Shown here piece after piece: positions 46,954-57,160 of a stretch of DNA of 64,000 bases (the stretch's first letter is position 1; each line of letters opens with the position of its first letter). Position numbers and translations under genes: made by a program. The notes beneath the pieces are model-generated. The model ran no database searches and had not been told where the DNA came from. It was given only the letters and a program-made list of their open reading frames with translations. The DNA lies in contig NC_053149.1 of the NCBI RefSeq assembly GCF_016808335.1, forward strand, positions 12,203,714 to 12,267,713, in the 5' to 3' direction. Source of the DNA: Panicum virgatum (Eukaryota > Streptophyta > Magnoliopsida > Poales > Poaceae).

Positions 46954-49863
46954 ATGGCGGCCCCACCCCCACCCCTCCTCCTCCTGCTTCTGCTCGTAGT
47001 CCAACAAATCCCGCTTGCCTCCTCTTCGGCCGCCGACCTCGCCGCCCTCCTCGCGCTCAAAGCCGCCGTCACGCACGACCCCGGCGGCGCCATCTCCGCC
47101 TGGTCCGCCGCCTCCGCCGCCAGCTACTGCCGCTGGCGCGGCGTCACCTGCCATCCTTCCTCCCTCGCGGTTGCGGCCATCGACCTCCCCGCCGCCTCCC
47201 TCTCGGGCGCGGTACCCGCCGCCCTGCCCCTGCCCCCGCGCCTCCGCCGCCTCGACCTCGCCGCCAACAACTTCTCGGGCCCCGTCCCCGATGCCTTCCT
47301 CGCGTCCACCACGCTTCGCTACCTCGACCTAAGCTTCAACAGCCTCTCGGCCGCCCTCGAAATCCCGCCTCCTCTCGCCAACTCCTCGTCGCCCCCCTGC
47401 GCCGCGCTCACCCACCTCCGCCTCGCCGGCAACTTCCTCGTCGGCCAAATCCCCGCAGAGATCGCGCAATGCCGCTCCCTCCGCGTCCTCGACCTATCCC
47501 GCAACGTCCTGGAGGGCGCCATCCCGCGGGAGCTCGGCCGCCTCGGCGCGCTCCGCGTTCTGGACGTCTCACGCAACAGCCTCACCGACAGGATCCCCGG
47601 GGAGCTTGCCGACTGCGGGGAGCTCGCGGTGCTTGTGCTCACCAATCTCACGGCGTCGCCTGGGGAGCAGCCGGAGTTCAATGCCTTCGTTGGGGGGATG
47701 CCGACTGGAGTGCTGACAATTCCTGCGCTGGAGGTTCTCTGGGCGCCAAGGGCCAACCTTGATGGCCGGTTGCCATTGTCCAGGAATGGTACCTGCCGTC
47801 TTCGTGCAGTGAATCTGGGGCAGAACTATGTTGCTGGTACCATGCCCCCTTGGCTCGGAGAGTGTCAGGACTTGACATTTCTTGATCTGAGCTTTAACAG
47901 ATTGGCGGGCTCAATGCCGGCAGAATTGGCAATTGGGTGTCTGACTTACCTCAATGTCAGTGGAAATTCTCTGTCAGGTCGGCTTCTTTCATCCACCAGT
48001 AGACAATGCTCAAGCCGTTCGATTGGTGACGATATTGTAATGCAGTACAACAATGAATTGGTTGGTAATGTGCTGATTGGAAACCCTTTTGGTTCCCAGT
48101 TGGGGAGCATTGCTAATGTTGCTCTCCATGACTTCAGCAACAATGGCTTTGGTGGGGAGTTGCCGTCTATTACCGTCAGTCTAGATAGAAACTACTCTTA
48201 CGGTTTGTGGCTTAATGGCAATGTGTTCAACACCACTCTTTCTGTCGGATTTTTTGGATTCTGCAAGGTTGCAACAGGTGTTGCCATCAATTTGAGTAGT
48301 AATCAGTTATCAGGAAGTTTTGACATGCTCTCAAGTTGTATCTCTATTCACAATTTTGATGCTGGTTATAATAACTTCAGTGGGTCAATACCTGCAAATG
48401 TTGGTGGTCTGCATTTTCTCAGGAGCTTGGTCTTGAGGGGTAACAATTTGACAGGTCAGATTCCAGGGCAGTTTGGTGATTTGGCTGCTCTTGAGGTTCT
48501 GGATTTATCAAGAAATTCCCTAACAGGCAGGATACCATTGCATTTAACTGATGCTTCACGCCTTCAAGTATTGAGGCTTGACCACAACAGGCTCTTAGGA
48601 AGCATCCCTCCCAGTTTCAGTGAACTAGCTCAAGTCACAGTTCTTGATGTCTCATTCAACAACCTATCAGGCGACATTCCTAATCTTAGGCACCCTGCTG
48701 ATTGTGGTTTCTTCATCGGCAATCCCCTACTGCACCAATGTTTGGGAACAAATGCATCTCTACCACCAACTGAAGCAATCAGTTCCTCAAAAGGGGTTAA
48801 AAAATGGGGACTCAGATTTAAGTCTCTTATGGTGATTTTAGTTGCAGCTTCGACTGCTGTAATATCTTTTCTTCTTGTGATCCTTCTCTTCTTTGTGTGT
48901 GAAAGAAGGAAACGGGCAAAGATTTCGAACCTGAGGACAAAAGTGGTTGTGACTTTCACTGACGCACCTCCTGAGCTTACTTACGAAAACCTTATCCAAG
49001 CAACAAGCAATTTCAGCATCCAGAACTTGATTGGATCGGGTGGCTTTGGTGCCACCTACAAGGCTGAATTGGTTCCTGGTTTTCTTGTAGCAGTGAAGAG
49101 GCTGGCCATGGGGCGTTTCCAAGGTCTCCAGCAGTTTGATGCAGAAATCAGAACCCTTGGAAGAATTCGGCATAGAAATCTTGTTACACTTATTGGGTAC
49201 CATCTCGGAGAATCAGACACTTTCCTCATCTACAACTATCTCTCTGGTGGGAACCTTGAGACGTTCATACATGAAATGGGGAGCAGAAATGTGTCCTGGA
49301 CTGAGGTTCACAAGATAGCCGTGGATGTTGCGCAAGCACTGGCTTTCCTTCACTTCTCCTGCACGCCCCGGATAATTCATCGAGACATCAAACCGAGCAA
49401 CATCCTCCTTGATGAGGACCTTAATGCATACTTGTCAGATTTTGGCTTGGCGAGACTGATTGAAGTTACACAAACGCATGCCACCACAGATGTTGCCGGT
49501 ACCTTTGGGTATGTCGCACCAGAGTACGCAACCACCTGCAGAGTCTCTGACAAGGCTGATGTTTACAGTTTTGGGGTTGTTCTCCTGGAGTTGATGTCAG
49601 GCAAGAGATCTTTGGATCCCTCGTTCTCACAGTTTGGTGATGGCTTTACGATTGTATCGTGGGGACGGATGCTGATGCAGGAAGGCAATACCAGCGAATT
49701 CTTCTCTCAAGGACTACTGGATGCAGCACGAAAGGATAGATTAACTGAAATGCTAAAGATTGCTTTATCATGCACTTCAGATTCTGTAGCTGTTCGGCCA
49801 TCAATGAGGCAGGTTGCAGCAAAGCTGAAGCAATTGGAAAATGACCGAGGAGCAGTAAGCTGA
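46954..49863 (+). CDS. RPK2-like: LRR receptor-like kinase, RPK2/TOAD2-like
   Basis: An intronless 969-residue plasma-membrane receptor kinase. Signal peptide 1-25 (LLLLLLLVVQQIPLASSSA), LRR N-terminal cap with YCRWRGVTC near residue 60, about 20 leucine-rich repeats to residue 600, transmembrane segment about 624-648, and kinase domain about 690-965. Kinase motifs are complete: GSGGFGATYKAE, VAVKR, HRDIKPSNILL, SDFGLAR and APEYAT. The HRD arginine makes it an RD kinase. Motifs such as FQGLQQFDAEIRTLGRIRH and YLSGGNLETFIHE match the RPK2 group, whose Arabidopsis member acts in CLE peptide signalling, meristem and anther development. It is shorter than Arabidopsis RPK2, with fewer repeats, so a paralogue within that clade is possible. 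Confidence 0.92.
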   Translation: MAAPPPPLLLLLLLVVQQIPLASSSAADLAALLALKAAVTHDPGGAISAWSAASAASYCRWRGVTCHPSSLAVAAIDLPAASLSGAVPAALPLPPRLRRLDLAANNFSGPVPDAFLASTTLRYLDLSFNSLSAALEIPPPLANSSSPPCAALTHLRLAGNFLVGQIPAEIAQCRSLRVLDLSRNVLEGAIPRELGRLGALRVLDVSRNSLTDRIPGELADCGELAVLVLTNLTASPGEQPEFNAFVGGMPTGVLTIPALEVLWAPRANLDGRLPLSRNGTCRLRAVNLGQNYVAGTMPPWLGECQDLTFLDLSFNRLAGSMPAELAIGCLTYLNVSGNSLSGRLLSSTSRQCSSRSIGDDIVMQYNNELVGNVLIGNPFGSQLGSIANVALHDFSNNGFGGELPSITVSLDRNYSYGLWLNGNVFNTTLSVGFFGFCKVATGVAINLSSNQLSGSFDMLSSCISIHNFDAGYNNFSGSIPANVGGLHFLRSLVLRGNNLTGQIPGQFGDLAALEVLDLSRNSLTGRIPLHLTDASRLQVLRLDHNRLLGSIPPSFSELAQVTVLDVSFNNLSGDIPNLRHPADCGFFIGNPLLHQCLGTNASLPPTEAISSSKGVKKWGLRFKSLMVILVAASTAVISFLLVILLFFVCERRKRAKISNLRTKVVVTFTDAPPELTYENLIQATSNFSIQNLIGSGGFGATYKAELVPGFLVAVKRLAMGRFQGLQQFDAEIRTLGRIRHRNLVTLIGYHLGESDTFLIYNYLSGGNLETFIHEMGSRNVSWTEVHKIAVDVAQALAFLHFSCTPRIIHRDIKPSNILLDEDLNAYLSDFGLARLIEVTQTHATTDVAGTFGYVAPEYATTCRVSDKADVYSFGVVLLELMSGKRSLDPSFSQFGDGFTIVSWGRMLMQEGNTSEFFSQGLLDAARKDRLTEMLKIALSCTSDSVAVRPSMRQVAAKLKQLENDRGAVS

Positions 49864-50501
49864 AGCAATTAGGGAATGACTGATGAACAGTAAGTGGTAC
49901 GATGGTGGATCTTCGTACTATCACAATCCAGTTATCTGTGACAACAAATTTTTGTGCCATTGATGAGGTGAGATTATGAACTCTCTCGTACACATTCTTT
50001 TGTGCAGAACAATTATTATATTTCTCCCAGACTCATAATCTCAAGATATAATTAAGGAAGATTTTCAAATGCCTATGAACTTATATCACTCCATATGCTT
50101 ATGGAAGATCAAATTACTATGAATTGATAGCACTCCACATGCATATTGTCTACTGGCGACTGAACATCCAGTTCAAATATACAGTTGGCTATCAACTGAT
50201 AATACTAGAGTAGCATTGCTATCAACTGATAATAAACAGTCAAGGAATCAGTCCTTTAATCGCGTCCAAATAGTTGAAATATGCAATACACTTGAGAGCT
50301 GATAGCAGGAATTAGTCACTATTAAAGGACTGATTCCTTGACTGCAGACTGCATTACTATGCATTCATATGTTTTTTAGCTTAAATAGCAGCTAAATACC
50401 ACATAACAGAACTGTTTTTTAATAAACAGATAACAGAACTGTCGACTGCTCTAGGCAAACACATCGGTCACAACTACAAAGTTGATACCATTTGTGCCCA
50501 C
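49864..50501. other. 3' flank of the receptor kinase, with a perfect 24-bp inverted repeat
   Basis: After the stop the DNA is AT-rich and non-coding. At 50237-50260 and 50321-50344 lie two perfectly complementary 24-base arms (the left arm starts CAGTCAAGGAATCAGTCC) separated by 60 bases. The motif CTATCAACTGATAATA also occurs twice, near 50189 and 50220. It may be a small MITE or a hairpin RNA source. Confidence 0.6.
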
Positions 50502-50766
50502 TAGGCCTGATCACCTGTCGGGTCGGGTCACTTCGGGTTTCGGGTCAAAAAATGTTGGCCCATGCCCGGCCCATGACATGGTCGGGTTCGGATTGGGTCG
50601 GGTTGGCCCGCAATTTTATGTGTAATTTTCGAGTTAGATCGGGTTTTTTTTTGAGTTTCAGGTCAAATATTTCGGCCCGTACTCATCCCGCCACTTGGTT
50701 GGGTCGGGTTTTTTTCGGGCGGGTCGGGTCGGGTTTATCGGGTCGGGTGGCCCATGATCAGGTCTA
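50502..50766. mobile_element. hAT-type MITE with GGGTCGGG motifs
   Basis: A perfect 8-bp duplication GTGCCCAC (50494-50501 and 50767-50774) flanks a 265-bp element. Its ends are TAGGCCTGATCA and, inverted, TAGACCTGATCA. Both subterminal parts consist mainly of GGGTCGGGT/GGCCCG repeats. Non-coding. Confidence 0.88.
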
Positions 50767-51172
50767 GTGCCCACACAGTATCCTGTTGCTAATCTGAAGT
50801 CATTTGAATGATTAAATCCTGACCTTTTCAAGTTTTCATGCTTCCAAACGTGCAGATTCCTAAAAGATGGTGTGCTAATATCAGCATGAAAACAACTCGT
50901 TCCTGAGCTGCTTACTCAATGATCTCAAGAATGCATCCCCAGTTGGAAGCCCAAGCTCCTAGCTGGTCTGTTTCACTAACAGCGGCTTCGGCATAGAATT
51001 GGAGATCTGAAGTTTCTTCAGGGAATTGGAGCTTTAGCAAATCTGTTTCTTTTCTGAAGTACTGGTATTTGAAAAAATGGCCAATGTTATGGTACTCCTT
51101 GTAATGCGTTTGTACAGCAAATTCAGTGAAGCAAAATCCACAACCAAATTCAAATCCTTCTCGCGCCAAAAG

Positions 51173-53143
51173 CTAGTGCTTATTCACACCTGTGTCCTGC
51201 GCGTCGATCCTGACCCTGTACTTGTACCGCTTGGCGACGTAGATGAAGACGAGCAGGTTGATCGTGCTGAGCACGGCGAGCAGCCAGTAGAGGTAGTCGA
51301 ACCTGCCGACGTTGATGTTCTGCGCCAGCCACGACGGGCGCCCGGCCCTGTCGTCCCTCGTCGCGGCGTCGACGGCGGTGTTGAGCGCCGACGCCATGAA
51401 GCACCCGAGGCCGCCGGCGACGGCAGCGTAGGCGGAGCCAACGCTGCGCATCGCGTCGGGCGCCTCCTGGTAGAGGAACTCGAGGAGCGCGACGAGGCAG
51501 AACACCTCGGCGACGCCGATGAGGCAGTACTGGATGAGCAGCCAGTAGGCGCTGAGGCCCGGCATCGGCGAGAGGAAGAGGGCGAGGTAGCCATGCCGGA
51601 CGGCGTAGCCGCGGCGGTAGCGCTCGAAGAGCCCCGCCCAGGCGACGGAGAGGATGGAGAAGACGAGGCCGAGGCCGACGCGCTGGAGCTGGGAGGCGCC
51701 GTGCGGGTGGCCCGTGAGGCGGCGCGCCAGCGGCGCGAAGGTCTGGTAGTAGAGCGCGAGGACGAGGAAGATGGCCAGGCAGGGGAACACCGGCATGCAC
51801 GTCACCGGGAGGTGCAGCGCCGCCACGCGGGTGTTGAGCGTGTAGGCCTGCTGCACCGACAGGGTGAGGAACTCGGTGAGCACCACGCTGAGCATCACCG
51901 TGCACGCCGGCACCGGCAGCAGCCGCAGCAGGATCTTCACCTCCTCCACCTGCGTCACCGTGCAGAGCCGCCACGGGTCGGGCGCCGCCTCGCCGCCGGC
52001 GAGGTCGCCCTCCAGCTGCAGCGCCGCCTTGTCAAGCCACCTGAAGTCGTCGGTGTGGTCGATCTTGGCGCTGCCCCGGACGGCGGACTTGGCGCCGGCG
52101 ACCTCGTAGAGGCCGACGAAGCCGCCGCTGTCGAAGGCCGCGTGCCGCTTCCGGAAGGCGGCGACGAGCACCTGCGCCACCCGCGTCAGCGGGCTGCCCC
52201 CCGGCACGCGGTGGCGGTACAGCGGCGTGCCCACGAAGAAGAGCGCGTTGGAGGTGCCCATGGCGAGCGCCAGCGTGCCGAACGCCGCGGCCCAGCCACG
52301 GTGCATCTGGATGTACACGACCGCCGTGAAGGCGGCGATGGCGCCAAGCGTGACGGCGAGGTAGAAGAGGTTGAAGAAGCGATCGAGACGGCGCTTGTAC
52401 CCGGGGCTCCGCTCGTCGAACTGGTCGGCGCCGAAGGAGGAGACGCAGGGCCGGATCCCGGCGGCGCCGAACGCCGTGACGTAGAGCGCCGTGTGGAGGT
52501 AGGCCATCTGCCAGGGCTCGGCGGGCGCGCAGGCGCCCAGCAGCATGGCGAGCTTGTCGCAGCCCTCCTGGGACGGCACGAGCGCCGGCACGCTGGCGCT
52601 GACGGTGAGCGCGACGAGGCCGAGCAGGTACATGGTGGTGAAGATGGCGATGGTCCAGTAGCGGCCGAGGTAGGCGTCGGCAAGGAAGCCGCCCAGCACG
52701 GAGGAGGCCTGGGAGATGCCGAGGAAATTGTTGACGGCGTTGGCGGAGCTGGTGAAGGGGCGGTGCATGACCTTGAACATGAAGACGACCATGTTGACGG
52801 AGAGGCCGAAGTAGGCCATGCGCTCCGCCATCTCGTTGCCGAAGATGAAGAGGGCGGCCACCCACCCACCGGTACGCGACAGGTCCGCGATGGGCTCGCC
52901 GCGGATGTTGACCGGCGTCGTGCCGGCCGCGGAGGCCGGCGGCGGCGGCGGCTCGTACCCGCCGCCCAGGGGCGTCCTGGCGGCGCCGGAGAAGCGGCGC
53001 TCAGCGCTCTCGAGGAAGTGCGCGCCCAGCTTCTTGCGCTGCAGCGACGACAGCACCTCCGGCGACTTGATCTCCTTGGCCGCCGCCGCCGCCGCTGCTG
53101 CCGGTGGCGGCGCTTCCAGCTCCATCGCGGACGCCGGTGCCAT
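51173..53143 (-). CDS. NPF6.1-like: NRT1/PTR family transporter, NPF6.1-like
   Basis: An intronless 656-residue proton-coupled transporter of the NPF/POT group. After an Ala/Pro-rich N-terminus (MAPASAMELEAPPP) come NIRGEPIADLSRTGGW and the family's ExxER proton-coupling motif as EMAER, then about 12 hydrophobic spans with the usual long cytosolic loop (about residues 290-360). Blocks such as FLGISQASSVLGGFLADAY, AAGIRPCVSSFGADQFDE and SQLQRVGLGL match my memory of Arabidopsis NPF6.1. Substrates of that member are poorly defined; other NPFs carry nitrate, peptides or hormones. The minus-strand sequence CTATTAAATG near 53280 is a possible TATA box. The strongly GC-biased codon use creates a long open frame on the opposite strand. 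Confidence 0.92.
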   Translation of the reverse strand: MAPASAMELEAPPPAAAAAAAAKEIKSPEVLSSLQRKKLGAHFLESAERRFSGAARTPLGGGYEPPPPPASAAGTTPVNIRGEPIADLSRTGGWVAALFIFGNEMAERMAYFGLSVNMVVFMFKVMHRPFTSSANAVNNFLGISQASSVLGGFLADAYLGRYWTIAIFTTMYLLGLVALTVSASVPALVPSQEGCDKLAMLLGACAPAEPWQMAYLHTALYVTAFGAAGIRPCVSSFGADQFDERSPGYKRRLDRFFNLFYLAVTLGAIAAFTAVVYIQMHRGWAAAFGTLALAMGTSNALFFVGTPLYRHRVPGGSPLTRVAQVLVAAFRKRHAAFDSGGFVGLYEVAGAKSAVRGSAKIDHTDDFRWLDKAALQLEGDLAGGEAAPDPWRLCTVTQVEEVKILLRLLPVPACTVMLSVVLTEFLTLSVQQAYTLNTRVAALHLPVTCMPVFPCLAIFLVLALYYQTFAPLARRLTGHPHGASQLQRVGLGLVFSILSVAWAGLFERYRRGYAVRHGYLALFLSPMPGLSAYWLLIQYCLIGVAEVFCLVALLEFLYQEAPDAMRSVGSAYAAVAGGLGCFMASALNTAVDAATRDDRAGRPSWLAQNINVGRFDYLYWLLAVLSTINLLVFIYVAKRYKYRVRIDAQDTGVNKH

Positions 53144-53455
53144 CCGAGAGTCCTGGCCGATCAGCCGTGGCAGCCTCGCGGCGGGACCAATCGCGCGGCG
53201 GCGTCACCGGGAGCTGAAGCAGCCGAGCAGAGCATGGGCACTTGGTGGCAGTCCTGGCTGCAGGGATGCGCGCGCATTTAATAGCGGAGCTCGGCGCCAC
53301 GGCTGAGCTGCCTCATCTCCAGCAGGCAGCAGCGAGTTAATGGCGGCATTAAGCGCGACAGGGACCACGGCGCGGGGCGGACGACGACGACTACGACGAC
53401 GGGGACGGGGAACCACCCCTCAGTCCTCGCTGCGCTGCACGCTGCAGTAACTAAA

Positions 53456-53910
53456 GGCGCGTTTGGCCAAGCTTCGGATGCTTCGGCTTCAGTCGCTGTA
53501 GCATTATTGTAGCGATATTATAGCAGTACTGTGCTGAACGCCTGAACCGAAGTTGAAGCCAATGAAGACACGTTTTCTCGCTTTGGTTGTTTCGTCCCTT
53601 TCCCAATTCGCGAATTTTTTTTATACCTTTGATCATTAATTTAGGGTATTAAATAAAGTCTAATTACAAAATCACTCGTAGGACTCTTGGTAAATTCGCA
53701 AGACTAATCTAATGATGTCTTTGACCGCACAATCAGAGGGTGGTACTGTAGCATCACTGTAGTAAAATCATGGATTAATTGCCGTCATTAGATTCGTCTC
53801 GAAAAATTACACTCATCCGTGCAAAAATTTTATAAATAAATTTCGTTTAGTACTCCATGCATATATTTTTTTTGTAAAATTATTTTTCGTGGTGTCAACC
53901 CAACACGGCC
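53456..53910. mobile_element. MITE, PIF/Harbinger-like
   Basis: Begins GGCGCGTTTGGCC and ends AACACGGCC, with AAA on both sides as a possible 3-bp duplication. The interior carries GCAAGACTAATCTAATGATG and CATTAGATTCGTCTCG, the diagnostic inverse blocks of this MITE group. It lies about 310 bp upstream of the NPF start codon. Confidence 0.7.
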
Positions 53911-54044
53911 AAAATATCTCAGCCTCCATGAACACGGGACGGAGTCTGGCGGAGCGGTGGTGGTCTGGTACTCTGGTGGAGGCCGGAGCGAGGCCGTACA
54001 GGTGAACAGGTGAGTGAATTTTCCAGAGCAGAGCAGCGCAGCTG

Positions 54045-54380
54045 GGTAGGAATTTTACTATTTTATAGTATTAAATAGTCCCTATCACATTAAAAAGAAT
54101 CTTATTATTTTATAGTATTAAATAAAATCTGTTTATAAATGTTTTTTGACAGCTGAGTGTTTTTTCGCGAGACGAATCTAATGAGCCTAATTAATTCATA
54201 ATTTGCTACAGTGATGCTACAGTAACCATTCGCTAATCATAGATTAAGATACCTCATTAGATTCGTCTCGCAGTTTAGCCCCAGGGTTCTGCAGTTAGTT
54301 TTATAATTAATATTTATTTAATACTTCTAAATACTAAAAAGTCCCTAGGACTTTTTTGAAGTCCCTGTTTCTAAACACCC
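54045..54380. mobile_element. MITE with internal partial duplication
   Basis: TTTTATAGTATTAAATA occurs twice at the left (about 54060 and 54108). The core has GCGAGACGAATCTAATGAGC and the inverse CATTAGATTCGTCTCGC. It ends GACTTTTTTGAAGTCCCTG. Borders are approximate. Confidence 0.6.
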
Positions 54381-54437
54381 CAGAGAAGAAGACAAACCAG
54401 CACACCTGACTGTGCGGCGCGACCCGGCGTAGGTGGT

Positions 54438-55027
54438 GGAGCTGGGTTGAAAAAATGGGAGGGGAAAATCCCGTCATGACGGCTCCGTTTACCGTTTAAA
54501 TCGAACGTAAACCGTTTCCATGAAAAAAATAGGAAAATGAGAAAACAAAAAGGGAAAACGGGCGGGAACGGGAACGGTTGGGGTGTTTTCCCGACCGTTT
54601 TCACGGTTCCCGTTTTCAGCCGGGAAAATTCCCGCGGGAATTCCCGTATTTGTCGTAGTCGGCTGTGTTACCTGTGTTGGAAATGTGAATTGTTGTTTGC
54701 ATGTGTTACAACGTGAATTGTGAATTCGTGATTCACTTTACCTGTGTTTCTTAGTTATACGAGTCTTGTTTTCCATATTATTTATGTATAATTGTAATTA
54801 TTTTATCGAGTTAAATGTTTGAAGTGGTTGTATGTATTTTTCCGTTTTGAGTTATCGATTCCCGATCGTAATCGGCATGCTCCCGACCGATTGATTCCGT
54901 TCCTGATATCTCGTAATACCGATATCGTTTTCCCATCCATTTTTTCCGTTTTCGTTTCCGTTCCCGACCAAATAATATAGTTGCGGGACGGTTAAGAGAT
55001 TTTTCCGACCGTTGCCGACTTTTCCCT
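54438..55027. mobile_element. possible hAT-type MITE with CCCGTTTTC motifs
   Basis: Both ends are dense in GGGAAAAC, CCGTTTTC and ACGGTT-like motifs. The right end reads CTTTTCCCTA. Flanks GGTGGAGC (left) and GGTGGAAC (right) match at 7 of 8. The left terminus TGGGTTGAAAAA is only a weak match to the inverse of the right terminus, so this is a decayed or misjudged end. Confidence 0.5.
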
Positions 55028-56536
55028 AGGTGGAACGCGCCGGATGGGCCGCCGCACCCAGGGCCAGGCCGGCCGTCCGGAGCAGCGCGCGTGCTCCAAC
55101 CACCGAGACGGCAGCCGCAAAAAGGCAGGCGGTCCTGAGGGGGCAGCCGCCACCGCCACGCGCCGAGCAAGTGGGCGCCCGGGCGGGGTGGGTGGGTTGG
55201 CCGATCACGAGCAGCGGAGTGGCGGACGGGCGACGACCGCTGAACTGATCGTTCGGCACGTCCTAACGAGCTGAGCCGCCGCCGAATCGGTTGCCCCGCC
55301 ACGTACGGCGAGCCGCCGCCGGCGAGCCGCCGCCCACCCACGGTCGCGATCGCATGATCCCGATGGCTGATGACGATCGCAAGGTCGCAACCACGACAAG
55401 GCCACAAGTGACAAGGGCCAAAACGCTAGGACGGGGACTAGCCTAGGAGAAAGGAGCCGCCACGACCCCCCCCCCCCCCCCCCCCCCCCCCCCCACTTGG
55501 CAACACCTGTAAATGCAGAAGCGAATGGTGGCGAGTAGCATGCGCCGAGTGTAAAGCTCCACTAGTTCAGTAGTGTAGTGGGAGCGTAGCTTACCTTGTT
55601 TTTTTTTAAATGTATGTAATCTTATCTTGGTTAATGGCTTTGCAGGTTTCAAACTTTCCACTAGGGGATTCAGCCATCATCCCGGCCCAAGGATGACGAC
55701 GATCACACGCTCGTTGCCACTGGCACCACTGTTCTAATTTCTAGAAGCAGCTGCGAACCTGCGATGATGCTGTGCTTGCTTTGCTGGTGGTACGAGCAGC
55801 TATAGCCAGCAGCACTGGCCTGTACCGGCTCGCAAGACGGATCGGACGGATCGGCCGTGGGATCGGGCGGTCTCCGATCACGGCGGCGAAGTTGACGAAC
55901 GGGTGCAGGGGACAGCACAGTGACCTGCCTGCTCGATCGACCGGTGGACCTGCGCGTCCGTGCTGCAGTGCCAGAGCCCTAGTAGTAGACCCGGAGAGGA
56001 GCACAGTGCATGTGGCGGTGGCCGGCGATGGGGGTGGAGCGGAGAAGGGGATCGATCGAAGGGTATGTATGGGTGGTGGGTGGGCATGGCATGAATGGTG
56101 GATCGATGGAGCGGCAGGGGATGGGCATGGGCTTCGTGTTGCGGCGCTGCGACTGCGAGCCGAGACGGCGACCGGTGGGTCGCCCACCGACCAACGGCCC
56201 GTGGTCAGTTAATTCGGGGACGAGAATGGACGAGGGAGGAAGAAGACCGCACGGGGGAGGAAAATGGAAATGCGTGGCCGCTTCGTGCGGGTCGGGATCG
56301 GATCTCGGCAGGGCCATGGATTCGGCTCGCTCTCCCTTTCTTGTTTCCCTCCACAGCAGGGCTCCGTCTCTGTCCGACACTGCACCACTACTGCAGTCTG
56401 CAGCGGGCTCGCGTGCCGGACAGAACTCAACTGATCGTGATTTGTCTCCGTGCCGGTCATCCAGGAATACTGTTTTGGCTGCCATCGCAGTTTTTTCAGG
56501 TCGGGTGTGTTGGAGGCCGGGGGCCCTCTTTCTATT
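55028..56536. other. GC-rich spacer without a recognised gene, including a poly-C run
   Basis: Several open frames occur on both strands (for example minus 55407-54811 and minus 56187-55741). They are Arg/Pro/Gly-rich with no domain that I know, no exon signals that form a consistent model and no conserved motif. The 29-base C run at 55466-55494 sits inside. I see no supportable gene. Confidence 0.4.
55466..55494. repeat. 29-base poly-C homopolymer
   Basis: An uninterrupted run of 29 Cs, preceded by CCACGA and followed by ACTTGG. It could be genuine, since poly-C/poly-G can form i-motif or quadruplex structures, or a sequencing or assembly artefact. Confidence 0.9.
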
Positions 56537-56892
56537 GGATTTTGTTTAGATGCAAAATTCAAAATTCTAAAATTATTCATATTGAATGTGTTCGGCAATC
56601 GGCACATACGCAGAGTATTAAATCTAGACGAAATAAAAAAACTAATTGCATAGTTTGATTGTAAATTACGAGACGAATCTAATGAGTATAATTAGATCAT
56701 AATTAGACACTAAATTGTCACAGTAATACATGCTCTAATGATAGATTAATTAGGTTTATTAGATTCGTCCCGTAGTTTACAGCTGGAATCTATAATTTAT
56801 TTTGTAATAAGTTCATATTTAATACTTCAAATATGTGTCGGTATATCCGATGTGATATTTACGGGATAAAACTTTTACATCTAAACAAAGCC
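56537..56892. mobile_element. MITE, PIF/Harbinger-like
   Basis: Begins GGATTTTGTTTAGATG and ends CATCTAAACAAAGCC, near-perfect inverse ends. The core contains ACGAGACGAATCTAATGAG and the inverse ATTAGATTCGTCC. About 356 bp, non-coding. Confidence 0.8.
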
Positions 56893-57160
56893 GGTCAAAT
56901 TTCTTTTCGTACCATGATACGGTGTGGTATACCGTATACATGCATGCACCCAGGAAGAAGCCCAGAGCTCAGATGCGTGCCCCAGCGCGCTGGTGCATGA
57001 ATACTCCCTCCTAGTTCCATAGTTTTTGTTCTTTTCGAAGTAGTATGTGCATGAAAATTTATAAACTGCCAGACTTTTGTGAACTATAAAATTTTATATT
57101 CTGCACTCTCGAGTCTCGACTATGTAATCTTGACAAATTCTCCCATCACTACTGCCCTTT

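Noticed and set aside
51077..53281. 734-codon open frame on the plus strand over the NPF transporter
   Set aside because: It mirrors the transporter gene exactly, is Arg/Glu/Ala/Val-rich and has no domain. GC-rich third positions on the coding strand remove stops from the antisense frame.
55741..56658. Open frames of 130-190 codons on both strands
   Set aside because: Mutually overlapping, Arg/Pro-rich, no known domain and no splice-consistent model.
57001..57050. Second Stowaway element starting ACTCCCTCCTAGTTCC
   Set aside because: Only one end resembles Stowaway; no inverse end or TA duplication was found.
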